Positions 1 to 10,452 of a stretch of DNA of 64,000 bases are shown here, in pieces. Source of the stretch: Rummeliibacillus pycnus. Lineage in GTDB: Bacteria; Bacillota; Bacilli; Bacillales_A; Planococcaceae. The notes beneath the pieces were generated by a model. The model was not told the DNA's origin. It saw nothing but the letters and a program-made list of their open reading frames with translations, and searched no databases. The position numbers and the translations under genes were made by a program. Where the stretch lies: NCBI RefSeq assembly GCF_002884495.1, contig NZ_KZ614145.1, positions 372,001-436,000 on the forward strand, in the 5' to 3' direction. Position 1 is the first letter of the stretch, and each line of letters begins with the position of its first letter.

Positions 1-1254
1 GATCCTGAAGCTCCACTACAAGCGCTAATCTTTGACTCTGTTTATGATGCTTATCGTGGTGTTATTACTTCTATTCGAATTGTTGAAGGTACTGTGAAAC
101 CTGGGGATAAAATTCGAATGATGGCAACAGGAGCAGAATTTGAAGTGATCGAAGTAGGTGTACATACACCGAAAATTACGCCCACTGATTATTTGACAGT
201 AGGTGATGTAGGGTATTTAACAGCATCTATCAAAAATGTTGGAGATACTCGTGTAGGGGATACGATTACATTTGCTCATAATCCTGCACCTGAAGCGTTA
301 CCGGGTTATCGTAAGTTAAATCCAATGGTATATTGCGGTTTATACCCAATTGATACAGCAAGATACAATGACTTACGCGAAGCACTTGAAAAACTTGAAC
401 TAAATGACTCTGCATTGCAATATGAGCCAGAGACATCACAAGCTCTTGGTTTTGGTTTCCGATGTGGGTTCTTAGGTTTACTTCATATGGAAATTATTCA
501 AGAACGTATTGAACGTGAATTCAATATTGACTTAATTACGACTGCACCAAGTGTTATCTATCATGTACACATGACAGATGGTGAAGAAGTAAGAGTGGAC
601 AACCCATCTATGATGCCTGAGCCTCAAAAAATAGATCGTATTGAGGAACCGTATGTAAAAGCAAATATTATGGTGCCGAATGATTATGTTGGAGCCGTAA
701 TGGAAATTTGCCAACGTAAACGTGGTAACTTTTTAACAATGGACTATATTGATACGACTCGTGTTAATATTTTTTATGAAATTCCACTTTCAGAAATTGT
801 CTACGACTTTTTTGACCAACTAAAGTCAAGCACAAAAGGATATGCGTCATTTGACTATGAACTAATTGGATACAAACCATCGAAACTCGTTAAGATGGAT
901 ATTCTGTTAAACGCAGAGCAAGTGGATGCATTAAGCTTTATCGTACACAAAGACTTTGCTTATGAACGCGGTAAGGTAATTGTTGAAAAACTAAAAGAAT
1001 TAATCCCACGTCAACAATTTGAAGTACCTGTACAAGCTGCTATAGGTCAAAAGATTGTTGCACGTTCTACCATCAAAGCAATGCGCAAAAACGTCCTTGC
1101 AAAATGTTATGGTGGGGATATCTCTCGTAAACGTAAACTTCTTGAAAAACAAAAAGAAGGTAAAAAACGAATGAAACAAGTAGGTTCTGTTGAGGTGCCA
1201 CAAGAAGCGTTCATGGCGGTATTGAAAATGGATGACGATCAATCGAAGAAATAA
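1..1254 (+). CDS. lepA: Elongation factor 4 (LepA), C-terminal part
   Basis: Ribosome-associated translational GTPase that back-translocates or remodels stalled ribosomes. The reading frame is already open at base 1 ([20 protein letters not shown]), so the N-terminal GTPase domain lies outside the window. An internal GTG at 94 is not the true start. Visible parts are domain II (beta barrel after VKPGDKI), the EF-G-like domain III/IV region with [14 protein letters not shown], and the LepA-specific C-terminal domain ending in basic residues ([18 protein letters not shown]) that is known to contact the tRNA/ribosome. A strong terminator follows directly, so it ends its transcript here. Identity is secure; only the 5' end is missing. 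Confidence 0.97.
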   Translation, partial: DPEAPLQALIFDSVYDAYRGVITSIRIVEGTVKPGDKIRMMATGAEFEVIEVGVHTPKITPTDYLTVGDVGYLTASIKNVGDTRVGDTITFAHNPAPEALPGYRKLNPMVYCGLYPIDTARYNDLREALEKLELNDSALQYEPETSQALGFGFRCGFLGLLHMEIIQERIEREFNIDLITTAPSVIYHVHMTDGEEVRVDNPSMMPEPQKIDRIEEPYVKANIMVPNDYVGAVMEICQRKRGNFLTMDYIDTTRVNIFYEIPLSEIVYDFFDQLKSSTKGYASFDYELIGYKPSKLVKMDILLNAEQVDALSFIVHKDFAYERGKVIVEKLKELIPRQQFEVPVQAAIGQKIVARSTIKAMRKNVLAKCYGGDISRKRKLLEKQKEGKKRMKQVGSVEVPQEAFMAVLKMDDDQSKK

Positions 1255-1264
1255 AATTTCTATG

Positions 1265-1297
1265 AAAGAAGAGCTGAATGGCTCTTCTTTTTCTTTT
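1265..1297 (+). terminator. Intrinsic terminator of lepA
   Basis: Perfect 10-bp stem (AAAGAAGAGC / GCTCTTCTTT) with a 6-nt loop, followed by a T-rich tail. It begins 11 nt after the lepA stop codon. Confidence 0.9.
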
Positions 1298-1414
1298 GGA
1301 CAAAATCTAGACGAATATGGGTTTTATAGGTACAATAGCATTACACATTGTTTATATTAGTTCTAACATATTAGTGATTTATAATTATCTATAGTATTTT
1401 TTATATCGTTATTT

Positions 1415-1452
1415 TGTCGAAAATTGTAGAAATATTAATAAAAAAGTATAAT
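1415..1452 (+). promoter_or_regulatory. Candidate 0A box plus sigma-A promoter for the 49-aa gene
   Basis: A perfect 0A-box heptamer TGTCGAA (1415-1421) sits 2 bp before a -35-like TTGTAG (1424-1429), a 17-bp spacer and a consensus -10 TATAAT (1447-1452). The short gene begins at 1517 behind AAAGGAG. Motifs are read directly; Spo0A control is inferred from the heptamer only. Confidence 0.5.
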
Positions 1453-1516
1453 TTGTTTGCTATTTTAGTTTTTAATGATTAAAATAGCATTTATTAATTT
1501 ATAAAGGAGTGATAGT

Positions 1517-1666
1517 GTGTTTTTTAAAGAGGACATTGAATGCTTAGAACGATTGATGAAATCGATCGAAGATAAGCTTGGTGCTTTTGATGGCCATATC
1601 ACTCATATGCAAAATAAATTAGAGGAACTAAAAGAGAAAAAAATTCAATTTAAAAATGCTATATAG
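1517..1666 (+). CDS. Small coiled-coil protein of unknown function (49 aa)
   Basis: GTG start preceded at good spacing by AAAGGAG (1503-1509); 49 codons to TAG, then a strong terminator. The product is highly charged, mostly helical by composition, with heptad-like leucine and isoleucine spacing (IECLERLMKSIEDKL, MQNKLEELKEKK) and no cysteine pair, signal peptide or membrane segment. I do not recognise the family. Its own promoter, ribosome-binding site and terminator argue that it is a real gene and not chance. The adjoining 0A box suggests a post-exponential or sporulation role, which is inference. A small coiled-coil regulator or adaptor would fit the sequence. Confidence 0.6.
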   Translation: MFFKEDIECLERLMKSIEDKLGAFDGHITHMQNKLEELKEKKIQFKNAI

Positions 1667-1671
1667 GAGTA

Positions 1672-1710
1672 AAAAAGGAAGCGCTTTTTTAAAGCACTTC
1701 CTTTTTATTT
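1672..1710 (+). terminator. Intrinsic terminator after the 49-aa gene
   Basis: A-rich arm and GGAAG-C-GCTTT pair with AAAGC-A-CTTCC (one C/A mismatch), then a T run. It starts 6 nt after the TAG. Confidence 0.85.
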
Positions 1711-1913
1711 ATATCTTCTAAATATGAATCCAGATTTTTAAAAAGAATAGATAGTTAGCTTGGCGCGGTAGGACTTTCTATAAAGAACAACTAATGCAAA
1801 GTCTTTTACTAGAAAAATGCAATACTCAATTGTAACAATTTTTCCATAAATAAACACTTTATCTACTGTAATATCAATTTCAAATATGAAATAATAAATA
1901 TGGAGGCGATACC

Positions 1914-2144
1914 ATGAAAAATCTTGAAAAAATTAAAAATACGCATCATTGTTTTAATTGTGGGCATGAATTTGAATGGAAAGCTGTTTATTTTAATCCA
2001 CCAATTACACTGCATACAGCAAATGTGGCGCGAGAAATGGAAGGTAATGTAGCAAAACTTATATTTACAGCTAACGGTATAATGGAAGTTGAAGTAGCAT
2101 GTGATAAATGTTTTAATGTAAATCGGTTTACATATTCGAAATAA
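1914..2144 (+). CDS. Small protein with two CxxC pairs (zinc-ribbon-like), unknown function
   Basis: 76 aa, ATG behind GGAGGCGAT. Cys13/Cys16 (CFNCGHEF) and Cys63/Cys66 (CDKC) bracket a roughly 45-residue beta-rich middle, an arrangement suggesting a single zinc ribbon or rubredoxin-like knuckle. No membrane segment or signal peptide. It stands alone between terminators. I do not recognise the family; nucleic-acid binding or a structural zinc site are both possible, and zinc binding itself is inferred only from the cysteines. Confidence 0.65.
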   Translation: MKNLEKIKNTHHCFNCGHEFEWKAVYFNPPITLHTANVAREMEGNVAKLIFTANGIMEVEVACDKCFNVNRFTYSK

Positions 2145-2156
2145 TAATATCCAGAG

Positions 2157-2184
2157 CCGTATGCCAAAAGCATATGGTTTTTTT
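2157..2184 (+). terminator. Intrinsic terminator after the CxxC protein
   Basis: 8-bp stem CCGTATGC / GCATATGG (one G-U pair), 5-nt loop, then seven T. The following stretch to 2434 carries only a 12-bp inverted repeat (TTCTTTTAGTAT 2211-2222 / ATACTAAAAGAA 2232-2243) of unknown role. Confidence 0.85.
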
Positions 2185-2434
2185 GTAGACGAAGGTTTAA
2201 TACCTATCCATTCTTTTAGTATATCTGTAGAATACTAAAAGAACCGATATCTACTTTTAATGATTGTAGAATTTAGCGTATGTTTAACAATAAAATAATT
2301 CATGACAGTTTGATAATAGACTGAAATACATTAAACTATATCTAATGTATATGAATTGATCCGGCATTAACGGTCAGTAAGATTCCATCCCATGATTAAG
2401 AGAGAAGAAAGCAAAGAAGAAAGAAGGTTATAGA

Positions 2435-3568
2435 TTGGCTAGAGGTATTTATCTCCATATTCCGTTTTGTCATCAGATCTGCAACTATTGCGACTTCAAC
2501 AAAGTATTTTTTAAAAATCAGCCAGTCGATGAGTATATAGAATCCTTAGGTGAAGAAATGCGCTTATGGAGTAAAGATCATGATTTTAAAAAAATTGAAA
2601 CCATTTTTTTAGGTGGCGGTACACCAACATCATTATCACCTAAACAATTGAATAGACTACTAGAGTTGATACGTAAGTATATACCTCTAGAACATGTCAC
2701 AGAATTTACATCAGAAGCAAATCCAGATGAATTAACAAAAGAGAAGTTGAAGGTACTACATGATGGAGGTGTCAATCGTTTAAGCTTGGGGGTACAAGCA
2801 TTTCAAGAAGAATTATTAAAAAAACTTGGTCGAACCCATTCAAATGAACATGTTTTCAAAACGATCGAAGATGCTAAGAAAATCGGATTTGAGAATATTA
2901 GTATTGACTTAATGTATGGATTGCCAGGTCAAACGATGCAACAATGGAAGAGAACGCTAGAAATTGCATTTTCACTGCAACTTCCACATTATTCTGCGTA
3001 TTCTTTAATTGTTGAACCAAAAACGATTTTCTATAATTTAATGGCAAAAAGAAAACTCCGATTACCAGGAGAAGATCTAGAAGCAGAAATGTATGACCTT
3101 CTGATGCAACAAATGGAACAACAGGGTCTTCATCAATATGAAATCAGTAATTTTAGTAAAAAAGGGTATTCATCAATTCACAATCAAATCTATTGGGATA
3201 ATGATGAATATGCAGGGTTTGGTGCAGGTGCACATGGTTATATTAATGGTGTAAGATATTCAAATCATGGCCCATTAAAAAAATATATGGCATCCATATC
3301 AAATGGGGAAAAGCCAATTCATGAAACACATATCGAAACGAAACAAGAAAAAATGGAAGAAGAACTCTTTTTAGGTTTACGGAAAACAGCAGGAGTAAGT
3401 AAAAAACATTTCTTTGAAAAATTTAACTGTTCTATAGAAAGTATTTATGAAAAACAATTACAAGATCTCCAACAAAAAGGGTTGATAGAGATTGGCAATG
3501 ATTTTATAAAACTATCTAGGAATGGGCGGTTTGTAGGAAATGAGGTATTTGAAGAATTTTTACTATAA
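2435..3568 (+). CDS. hemW: Radical SAM heme chaperone HemW
   Basis: 377 aa, TTG start (AAGAAGG upstream). Cys12, Cys16 and Cys19 form the radical SAM CxxxCxxC cluster (PFCHQICNYCDF). Phe follows Asp where true coproporphyrinogen dehydrogenase HemN has an extra Cys, which is the hallmark separating HemW (heme-binding chaperone for heme insertion) from HemN. GGGTPTSL and the C-terminal HemN_C-like region (EELFLGLRKTAGVS) are present. It precedes hrcA as in Bacillus, and its stop is only about 90 nt from the hrcA start. Older annotations call this family oxygen-independent coproporphyrinogen III oxidase. Confidence 0.95.
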   Translation: MARGIYLHIPFCHQICNYCDFNKVFFKNQPVDEYIESLGEEMRLWSKDHDFKKIETIFLGGGTPTSLSPKQLNRLLELIRKYIPLEHVTEFTSEANPDELTKEKLKVLHDGGVNRLSLGVQAFQEELLKKLGRTHSNEHVFKTIEDAKKIGFENISIDLMYGLPGQTMQQWKRTLEIAFSLQLPHYSAYSLIVEPKTIFYNLMAKRKLRLPGEDLEAEMYDLLMQQMEQQGLHQYEISNFSKKGYSSIHNQIYWDNDEYAGFGAGAHGYINGVRYSNHGPLKKYMASISNGEKPIHETHIETKQEKMEEELFLGLRKTAGVSKKHFFEKFNCSIESIYEKQLQDLQQKGLIEIGNDFIKLSRNGRFVGNEVFEEFLL

Positions 3569-3583
3569 ACCTGTGCATTTCCG

Positions 3584-3612
3584 TTGACATCATTATATAG
3601 AGGTGTTAAATT
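3584..3612 (+). promoter_or_regulatory. Sigma-A promoter of the hrcA operon
   Basis: Consensus -35 TTGACA (3584-3589), 17-bp spacer, -10-like TAAATT (3607-3612). The CIRCE operator begins 11 bp downstream, where it would cover the transcription start. Confidence 0.75.
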
Positions 3613-3622
3613 AATAATTGTA

Positions 3623-3649
3623 TTAGCACTCCTCGATGGTGAGTGCTAA
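3623..3649 (+). promoter_or_regulatory. CIRCE operator (HrcA binding site)
   Basis: Perfect TTAGCACTC-N9-GAGTGCTAA inverted repeat, the established HrcA target. Placed between the promoter and hrcA, it makes the hrcA-grpE-dnaK transcript autoregulated and heat inducible. Confidence 0.98.
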
Positions 3650-3667
3650 CAACGAGAGGTGATGATC

Positions 3668-4690
3668 ATGCTAACAAATCGACAGTTGCAAATATTGCAA
3701 GTAATTATAGATGACTTTATAGCGACAGCACAACCTGTTGGATCTCGCCAAATCGCAAAGAAGGAAGGCATGACCTTTAGTGCAGCCACTATACGAAATG
3801 AAATGGCTGATTTAGAGGAGCTAGGTTTTTTAGAGAAAACACATACTTCTTCTGGACGAGTTCCTTCGGAAAAAGGCTATAGATTTTACGTTGATCATTT
3901 GTTAAAGCCTCAAGTTATTACTACTCAAGATATCAAAACCATCCAATCCTTATTCCAAGATCGGATGCTGGAAACGGAACAGGTTATTCGTAAATCTGCT
4001 GATATTCTATCAGATTTGACGACTTACACTTCCATTATTTTGGGTCCAGATGTTCAGCTTCATAAGGTAAAGCAATTTTCAATTGTTCCTTTGACAGCTG
4101 ACTCAGCCGTGGCTATTATCGTAACGGATAATGGTCATGTTGAAAACCGCCTAATCTCGGTTCCGAAAAGTTATTCCCCGTCGGATATTGAGAAAGTCGT
4201 TAACATATTAAATGAGCGACTTGTCGGTGTTCCGCTTGAGCAGCTTCAATATAAGCTTGAGCAAGAGGCGGCGGCAGTGATTAAACAGCATTTAGGCACT
4301 TATGATGGCTTGCTATCGTCAATCTTTGATATTAACAAATATCAAGGTGAAGGTAAAATATACTACGGTGGAAAGACGAAGATGCTCAATCAACCAGAAT
4401 TCCATGACTTAAATAAAGTCCGAATGCTAATGGAATTAATGGAGAAAACGAGTCAAATACAATCGATTTTCCCATTAAATGAAACCGGTATTCATATCCG
4501 AATAGGCTCAGAGAACCACCATTTAGCTATGGAAGATTGTAGTGTTATTACTGCGTCTTATTCGGTTGGTGAAGAGCTAAAAGGATCTATTGCTATCATC
4601 GGTCCTACTCGTATGGATTATAAACGAGTAGTTTCAATTCTAGATTTTATGAGCAGTGGTTTATCAAGCCAATTTAAAAGAAAAATCTAG
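3668..4690 (+). CDS. hrcA: Heat-inducible transcription repressor HrcA
   Basis: About 341 aa repressor of class I heat-shock genes, binding CIRCE as a dimer and needing GroEL for activity. The winged-helix N-terminus (LTNRQLQILQVIIDDFI ... FSAATIRNEMADLEELGFLEK ... SGRVPSEKGYRFYVDHL) is classical. I start at the ATG giving MLTNRQ, which has GAGAGGTG at correct spacing; in-frame GTG 3659 and ATG 3662 overlap that site. It is the first gene of the operon with grpE (28 nt downstream) and dnaK, directly behind its own CIRCE. Confidence 0.97.
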   Translation: MLTNRQLQILQVIIDDFIATAQPVGSRQIAKKEGMTFSAATIRNEMADLEELGFLEKTHTSSGRVPSEKGYRFYVDHLLKPQVITTQDIKTIQSLFQDRMLETEQVIRKSADILSDLTTYTSIILGPDVQLHKVKQFSIVPLTADSAVAIIVTDNGHVENRLISVPKSYSPSDIEKVVNILNERLVGVPLEQLQYKLEQEAAAVIKQHLGTYDGLLSSIFDINKYQGEGKIYYGGKTKMLNQPEFHDLNKVRMLMELMEKTSQIQSIFPLNETGIHIRIGSENHHLAMEDCSVITASYSVGEELKGSIAIIGPTRMDYKRVVSILDFMSSGLSSQFKRKI

Positions 4691-4718
4691 TAAGATCGAC
4701 ATTAGAGGAGGATGACAA

Positions 4719-5309
4719 GTGTCTCAATCAAACAATGAAAAAGAACAGTTAGTAGAAAACGAAGAAACAACTGTAGAAACACCAGCAGAAGAATCAACTG
4801 TGGAAACTGAAAATGAAACGGTTGAAGAAACAGTTCAAAACAATGAAAAAGAAGATGAACTAGACGAACTAGCGCTACTAAAAGAAAAGCTAGAAAAAGA
4901 AGAAGAGCGTTATTTACGTCTAAGAGCTGATTTCGACAATTTAAAACGTCGTAATCAAATTGACCGCGTAGCACAAGAAAAGTACCGTGCACAAAATCTA
5001 CTTACAGATTTATTGCCTGTATTAGATAATTTTGAACGTGCACTACAAGTTGAAGCGACAACGGAAGATGCCCAATCGATGAAACAAGGAATCGAAATGG
5101 TGTACCGTTCATTGATAGAAGCTACAAAAAAAGAAGGCTTAGAACCAATTGCTACAGAAGATGCTCCGTTTGATCCGACTATTCATCATGCAGTTATGCA
5201 AGAGAAAGATGATACGAAAGAATCAGGAGTTGTCTTACAAGAATTACAAAAAGGTTATATGCTTAAAGATCGTGTACTACGACCAGCAATGGTTAAAGTG
5301 AATGAATAA
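4719..5309 (+). CDS. grpE: Nucleotide exchange factor GrpE
   Basis: 196 aa, GTG start behind GAGGAGGATG. Promotes ADP release from DnaK. The first ~45 residues are extremely acidic and low in complexity (Glu/Thr/Val), followed by the long dimeric coiled coil ([20 protein letters not shown]) with the signature FDNLKRR and the beta-wing ending [16 protein letters not shown]. Acidic N-termini of this kind are usual in Bacillales GrpE. It sits between hrcA and dnaK (44 nt gap). Confidence 0.97.
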   Translation: MSQSNNEKEQLVENEETTVETPAEESTVETENETVEETVQNNEKEDELDELALLKEKLEKEEERYLRLRADFDNLKRRNQIDRVAQEKYRAQNLLTDLLPVLDNFERALQVEATTEDAQSMKQGIEMVYRSLIEATKKEGLEPIATEDAPFDPTIHHAVMQEKDDTKESGVVLQELQKGYMLKDRVLRPAMVKVNE

Positions 5310-5341
5310 TACACATCATAATTTGATGAAAAGAAATTTAG

Positions 5342-7183
<1,842 letters not shown>

Positions 7184-7189
7184 TAGTGC

Positions 7190-7387
7190 TGAACGGGTGA
7201 GTTTAATAAAATAGTCTATAGCTGATACGTTTTTTGCGGCTAGGGCTATCCCACCTGTTTCCTCGACAATCGTTGCAAGGTTTGGACCAAATACATCTTT
7301 TTTGCTTTTACCAAGCAGATAGATGTTACAAGTAAGATAGCTAAGATACCAAGTACTATGTCAAGGGCATCTATGGAGTACAAACTA
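7190..7387 (-). pseudogene. Decayed coding fragment between dnaK and dnaJ, family unknown
   Basis: The complement of this interval keeps two open stretches in different frames that join into one plausible protein. One is a hydrophobic part containing LDIVLGILAILLVTSI (from about 7385 to 7315). After a shift near 7315-7320 comes an open part containing FGPNLATIVEETGGIAL, running on to about 7190. Neither has a start codon with a ribosome-binding site, and the piece is only ~60 residues. I read it as the remnant of a membrane protein gene inserted here and then lost. I do not recognise the family, and chance open frames are not excluded. Confidence 0.4.
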
Positions 7388-7444
7388 TGACCATTAAGAG
7401 GCGGGCGTGTAAAGCCGAATATTCATCGTTTATAAAGTAATATG

Positions 7445-7480
7445 AAAAGCCAAAGACCGCTCTCGGGCTTTGGCTTTTTT
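7445..7480 (+). terminator. Intrinsic terminator of the hrcA-grpE-dnaK transcript
   Basis: 11-bp stem AAAAGCCAAAG / CTTTGGCTTTT with an inner CCG/CGG hairpin and six T. It ends the heat-shock transcript before dnaJ. Confidence 0.9.
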
Positions 7481-7537
7481 AATTGAGTACTGAAACTAAT
7501 TTAACTTTTAAGTACAAGTAAAGTTGTAATATTGCTT

Positions 7538-7565
7538 TTGCCATTTTATCGATACATGGTACAAT
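7538..7565 (+). promoter_or_regulatory. Sigma-A-like promoter of dnaJ-prmA-rsmE-mtaB
   Basis: TTGCCA (7538-7543), 16-bp spacer, TACAAT (7560-7565), 32 bp before the dnaJ ATG. No CIRCE lies next to it, so dnaJ appears uncoupled from direct HrcA control unless dnaK readthrough occurs. Confidence 0.65.
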
Positions 7566-7597
7566 AATAATTATGTGAAAAGAGCGGAGTGTGAAAG

Positions 7598-8725
7598 ATG
7601 GAGAAACGTGATTATTACGAAGTTTTAGGCATTCAAAAAAATGCCTCTAAAGACGAGATAAAAAAAGCATATCGTAAATTATCAAAACAATACCATCCTG
7701 ACTTAAACAAAGAACCAGGGGCAGAAGAAAAATTTAAAGAAATTGCTGAAGCATACGAAGTGTTAAGTGACGATCAAAAACGTGCTCGTTACGACCAATT
7801 TGGCCATCAAGATCCAAACCAAGGCTTTGGAGGATTTGGAGGATTTGGTGGTGCAGAAGGCTTTGGTGGATTTGAAGATATCTTTAGCTCATTCTTTGGT
7901 GGCGGTAGAACTCGACGTGATCCAAATGCACCACGCAAAGGTGATGATCTTCAATACCGAATGACAATTAGTTTTGAAGAAGCCGTATTCGGTAAAGAAA
8001 AAGAAATCGAAATTCCACGTGAAGAAACTTGTGATACATGTCATGGTACAGGTGCAAAACCAGGTACATCAAAAGAAACATGTTCTTACTGTAATGGTTC
8101 CGGTCAAACTTCAGAAACAGTCAACACACCATTTGGTCAAATGGTTAACCGTCGTACATGTAGCCATTGCCAAGGTACTGGTCAAATTATTAAAGAAAAA
8201 TGTTCAACATGTCATGGAGCAGGTACGATTAAAAGACGTAAAAAAATCAAAGTTAATATTCCAGCAGGTGTGGATGATGGACAACAATTACGTTTAAGTG
8301 GTCAAGGTGAAGCAGGTGTAAACGGAGGCCCAGCAGGGGATTTATACATTGTATTCCATGTTCGTGCAAGCGACAAATTTGAACGTGATGGTGATGATAT
8401 CTATTTAGAATTGCCAATTACATTCCCACAAGCTGCACTTGGAGATGAAATCGAAGTACCAACAATTCATGGTAAAGTAAAAATGAAAATCCCTGCAGGT
8501 ACTCAATCAGGTGATCGTTTCCGCTTAAAAGGTAAAGGGGTTAAAAACGTTCATGGCTATGGAAATGGTGACCAACATGTCATTGTCCAAATCATTACAC
8601 CAAAGAAATTAACTGAAAAACAAAAAGAATTATTAAGAGAATTTGCTAGTATTTCTGGCGATATCCCAGAAGAACAAAGTAGTTCTTTAATCGACAAAAT
8701 AAAGAAAAAATTTAAAGGTGAATAA
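7598..8725 (+). CDS. dnaJ: Co-chaperone DnaJ (Hsp40)
   Basis: 375 aa. Stimulates DnaK ATPase and delivers unfolded substrate. Domain order: J domain with the HPD tripeptide at residues 33-35, Gly/Phe-rich linker ([17 protein letters not shown]), four CxxCxGxG zinc motifs ([32 protein letters not shown]), then the C-terminal beta domains and dimerisation tail. A complete type I Hsp40. ATG chosen with AGCGGAGTG upstream. First gene of a unit with prmA (18-nt gap), rsmE and mtaB. Confidence 0.98.
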   Translation: MEKRDYYEVLGIQKNASKDEIKKAYRKLSKQYHPDLNKEPGAEEKFKEIAEAYEVLSDDQKRARYDQFGHQDPNQGFGGFGGFGGAEGFGGFEDIFSSFFGGGRTRRDPNAPRKGDDLQYRMTISFEEAVFGKEKEIEIPREETCDTCHGTGAKPGTSKETCSYCNGSGQTSETVNTPFGQMVNRRTCSHCQGTGQIIKEKCSTCHGAGTIKRRKKIKVNIPAGVDDGQQLRLSGQGEAGVNGGPAGDLYIVFHVRASDKFERDGDDIYLELPITFPQAALGDEIEVPTIHGKVKMKIPAGTQSGDRFRLKGKGVKNVHGYGNGDQHVIVQIITPKKLTEKQKELLREFASISGDIPEEQSSSLIDKIKKKFKGE

Positions 8726-8743
8726 TTAGAGGAGTGATTGCAA

Positions 8744-9682
8744 GTGAAATGGTCGGAGTTATCCATCCATACAACCAACGAAGCTGTTGAACCAATCTCA
8801 AATATCCTGCATGAAGCAGGTGCTAGCGGTGTCGTTATTGAAGATTCAGAAGACTTAAGCAAAATTCGTGAAAATGAATTTGGAGAAATATACGAATTAA
8901 ATCCATCTGATTTCCCAGTGGATGGTGTGATTATAAAAGCTTATTTACCGGTCACAAGCTTTTTAGGAGAAACAGTAGAAGAAATTAAACTTGCAATCAC
9001 AAACCTTATTAATTTTGATATTAATATTGGTGCTAATGAAGTTTCAATTAGTGAAGTAAACGAAGAAGAATGGGCGACTGCATGGAAAAAATATTATCAT
9101 CCAGTAAAGATTTCAAATCGTTTTACAATCGTTCCAACTTGGGAAATTTATGAACCAGTTGAAAGTGATGAGTTAATAATAGAATTAGATCCTGGTATGG
9201 CATTTGGGACAGGGACACACCCAACAACAGTGATGAGTTTACAAGCATTAGAAAAGCATGTGACAAAAGATTCAACCGTTATTGATGTAGGCACTGGTTC
9301 CGGAGTTTTAGCAATTGGTGCAGCAATGCTTGGTGCAAAACATGTTCATGCACTAGATCTTGATGAAGTGGCTGTCCAATCTGCAAAACTAAATGTCAAA
9401 CTAAACAAAGTTCAAGATCATATTGAAGTAGTTCAAGGAAACTTACTAGATACTGTGAAAGAGCCAGCTGAAATAGTGGTAGCGAATATTTTAGCGGAAA
9501 TTATTATGACTTTTACTGATGATGCTTATACTGTTGTTAAACCAGGTGGTTATTTCATCACTTCAGGAATCATTGAAGCGAAAAAAGAAGATGTTAAGGA
9601 ATCGCTTGAGAAAGCTGGGTTCATCATTGACGAAGTAATGATGATGGAAGACTGGGTTACAATTATTTCTCGTAAATCCTAA
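8744..9682 (+). CDS. prmA: Ribosomal protein L11 methyltransferase PrmA
   Basis: Trimethylates L11 with S-adenosylmethionine. About 312 aa from the GTG giving MKWSEL; AGAGGAG lies 9 nt upstream, whereas the in-frame TTG at 8738 is too close to it. N-terminal L11-recognition domain, then the Rossmann methyltransferase domain with [15 protein letters not shown], the acidic ALDLDE and [10 protein letters not shown] in motif IV position. The order dnaJ-prmA-rsmE-mtaB is conserved in Bacillales. Confidence 0.96.
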   Translation: MKWSELSIHTTNEAVEPISNILHEAGASGVVIEDSEDLSKIRENEFGEIYELNPSDFPVDGVIIKAYLPVTSFLGETVEEIKLAITNLINFDINIGANEVSISEVNEEEWATAWKKYYHPVKISNRFTIVPTWEIYEPVESDELIIELDPGMAFGTGTHPTTVMSLQALEKHVTKDSTVIDVGTGSGVLAIGAAMLGAKHVHALDLDEVAVQSAKLNVKLNKVQDHIEVVQGNLLDTVKEPAEIVVANILAEIIMTFTDDAYTVVKPGGYFITSGIIEAKKEDVKESLEKAGFIIDEVMMMEDWVTIISRKS

Positions 9683-9699
9683 ATTTTTGGAGTGTACTT

Positions 9700-10437
9700 A
9701 TGCAACGATATTTTATCAATGAATCATTTGACAATGAATTGGCAATCATCAGCGGGGATGATGCTCACCATATTTCAAAAGTTATGCGTATGCGTGTTGG
9801 GGACGAGATAATCGTCGTTCATAATGGGGAAGCTACAATATGTGAAATCGCAGATCTAAAAGAAGATGGAGTACGTGTGCAAAAAACACATCGTACGTTA
9901 CCATCACCAGAACTTCCTATCAATGTGACAATCGCTTGTGGATTACCAAAAGGCGACAAATTAGATTTAATCGTGCAAAAATCAACTGAATTGGGAATGT
10001 ACGCTTTGATTCCATTTGAAGCTGAACGTTCAATTGTCAAATGGGACTATAAAAAAGGAAAAAAGAAACAAGAACGATTGCAAAAAATAGCAAAAGAAGC
10101 TGCTGAACAATCCCATCGTACCCATATACCAATAATTCAAGAACCTATTAGTTTTAAAAAGCTTTTACAAGAAGTAGGAAATTATGATGTCGTCTTCCTA
10201 GCAGATGAAGAAGATGCTAAACAAGTTGTGCGTACGAGATTTGCCGAACAGCTAAAAAAGGTGTATGATTATAAATCAATGCTTGTCATCTTCGGTCCAG
10301 AAGGCGGAATTGATCGAGGGGAAGCACAAGCTCTAAAACAATTAGGATGTCAGTGTATATCACTAGGACCTAGAATATTACGAGCGGAAACTGCACCTTT
10401 CTATGTGCTTTCTGCTATTTCTTATGAATTTGAATGA
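9700..10437 (+). CDS. rsmE: 16S rRNA (uracil(1498)-N3)-methyltransferase RsmE
   Basis: 245 aa SPOUT-class methyltransferase modifying U1498 in helix 44 of 16S rRNA. N-terminal PUA-like domain (DDAHHISKVMRMRVGDEI) and the C-terminal knot with VIFGPEGGID and LGPRILRAETAP, the AdoMet-binding and knot motifs of this family. It begins 17 nt after prmA and ends 15 nt before mtaB, consistent with one transcript. Confidence 0.96.
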   Translation: MQRYFINESFDNELAIISGDDAHHISKVMRMRVGDEIIVVHNGEATICEIADLKEDGVRVQKTHRTLPSPELPINVTIACGLPKGDKLDLIVQKSTELGMYALIPFEAERSIVKWDYKKGKKKQERLQKIAKEAAEQSHRTHIPIIQEPISFKKLLQEVGNYDVVFLADEEDAKQVVRTRFAEQLKKVYDYKSMLVIFGPEGGIDRGEAQALKQLGCQCISLGPRILRAETAPFYVLSAISYEFE

Positions 10438-10452
10438 AAGAGGTGAGCAGCC

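Noticed and set aside
2211-2243. 12-bp inverted repeat TTCTTTTAGTAT / ATACTAAAAGAA as a terminator
   Set aside because: No T run follows and the real terminator of the upstream gene is at 2157-2184; left as a palindrome of unknown role.
7767-8297. Two overlapping plus-strand open frames inside dnaJ in another frame
   Set aside because: Frame shadows of the Gly- and Cys-rich dnaJ coding sequence without start signals.
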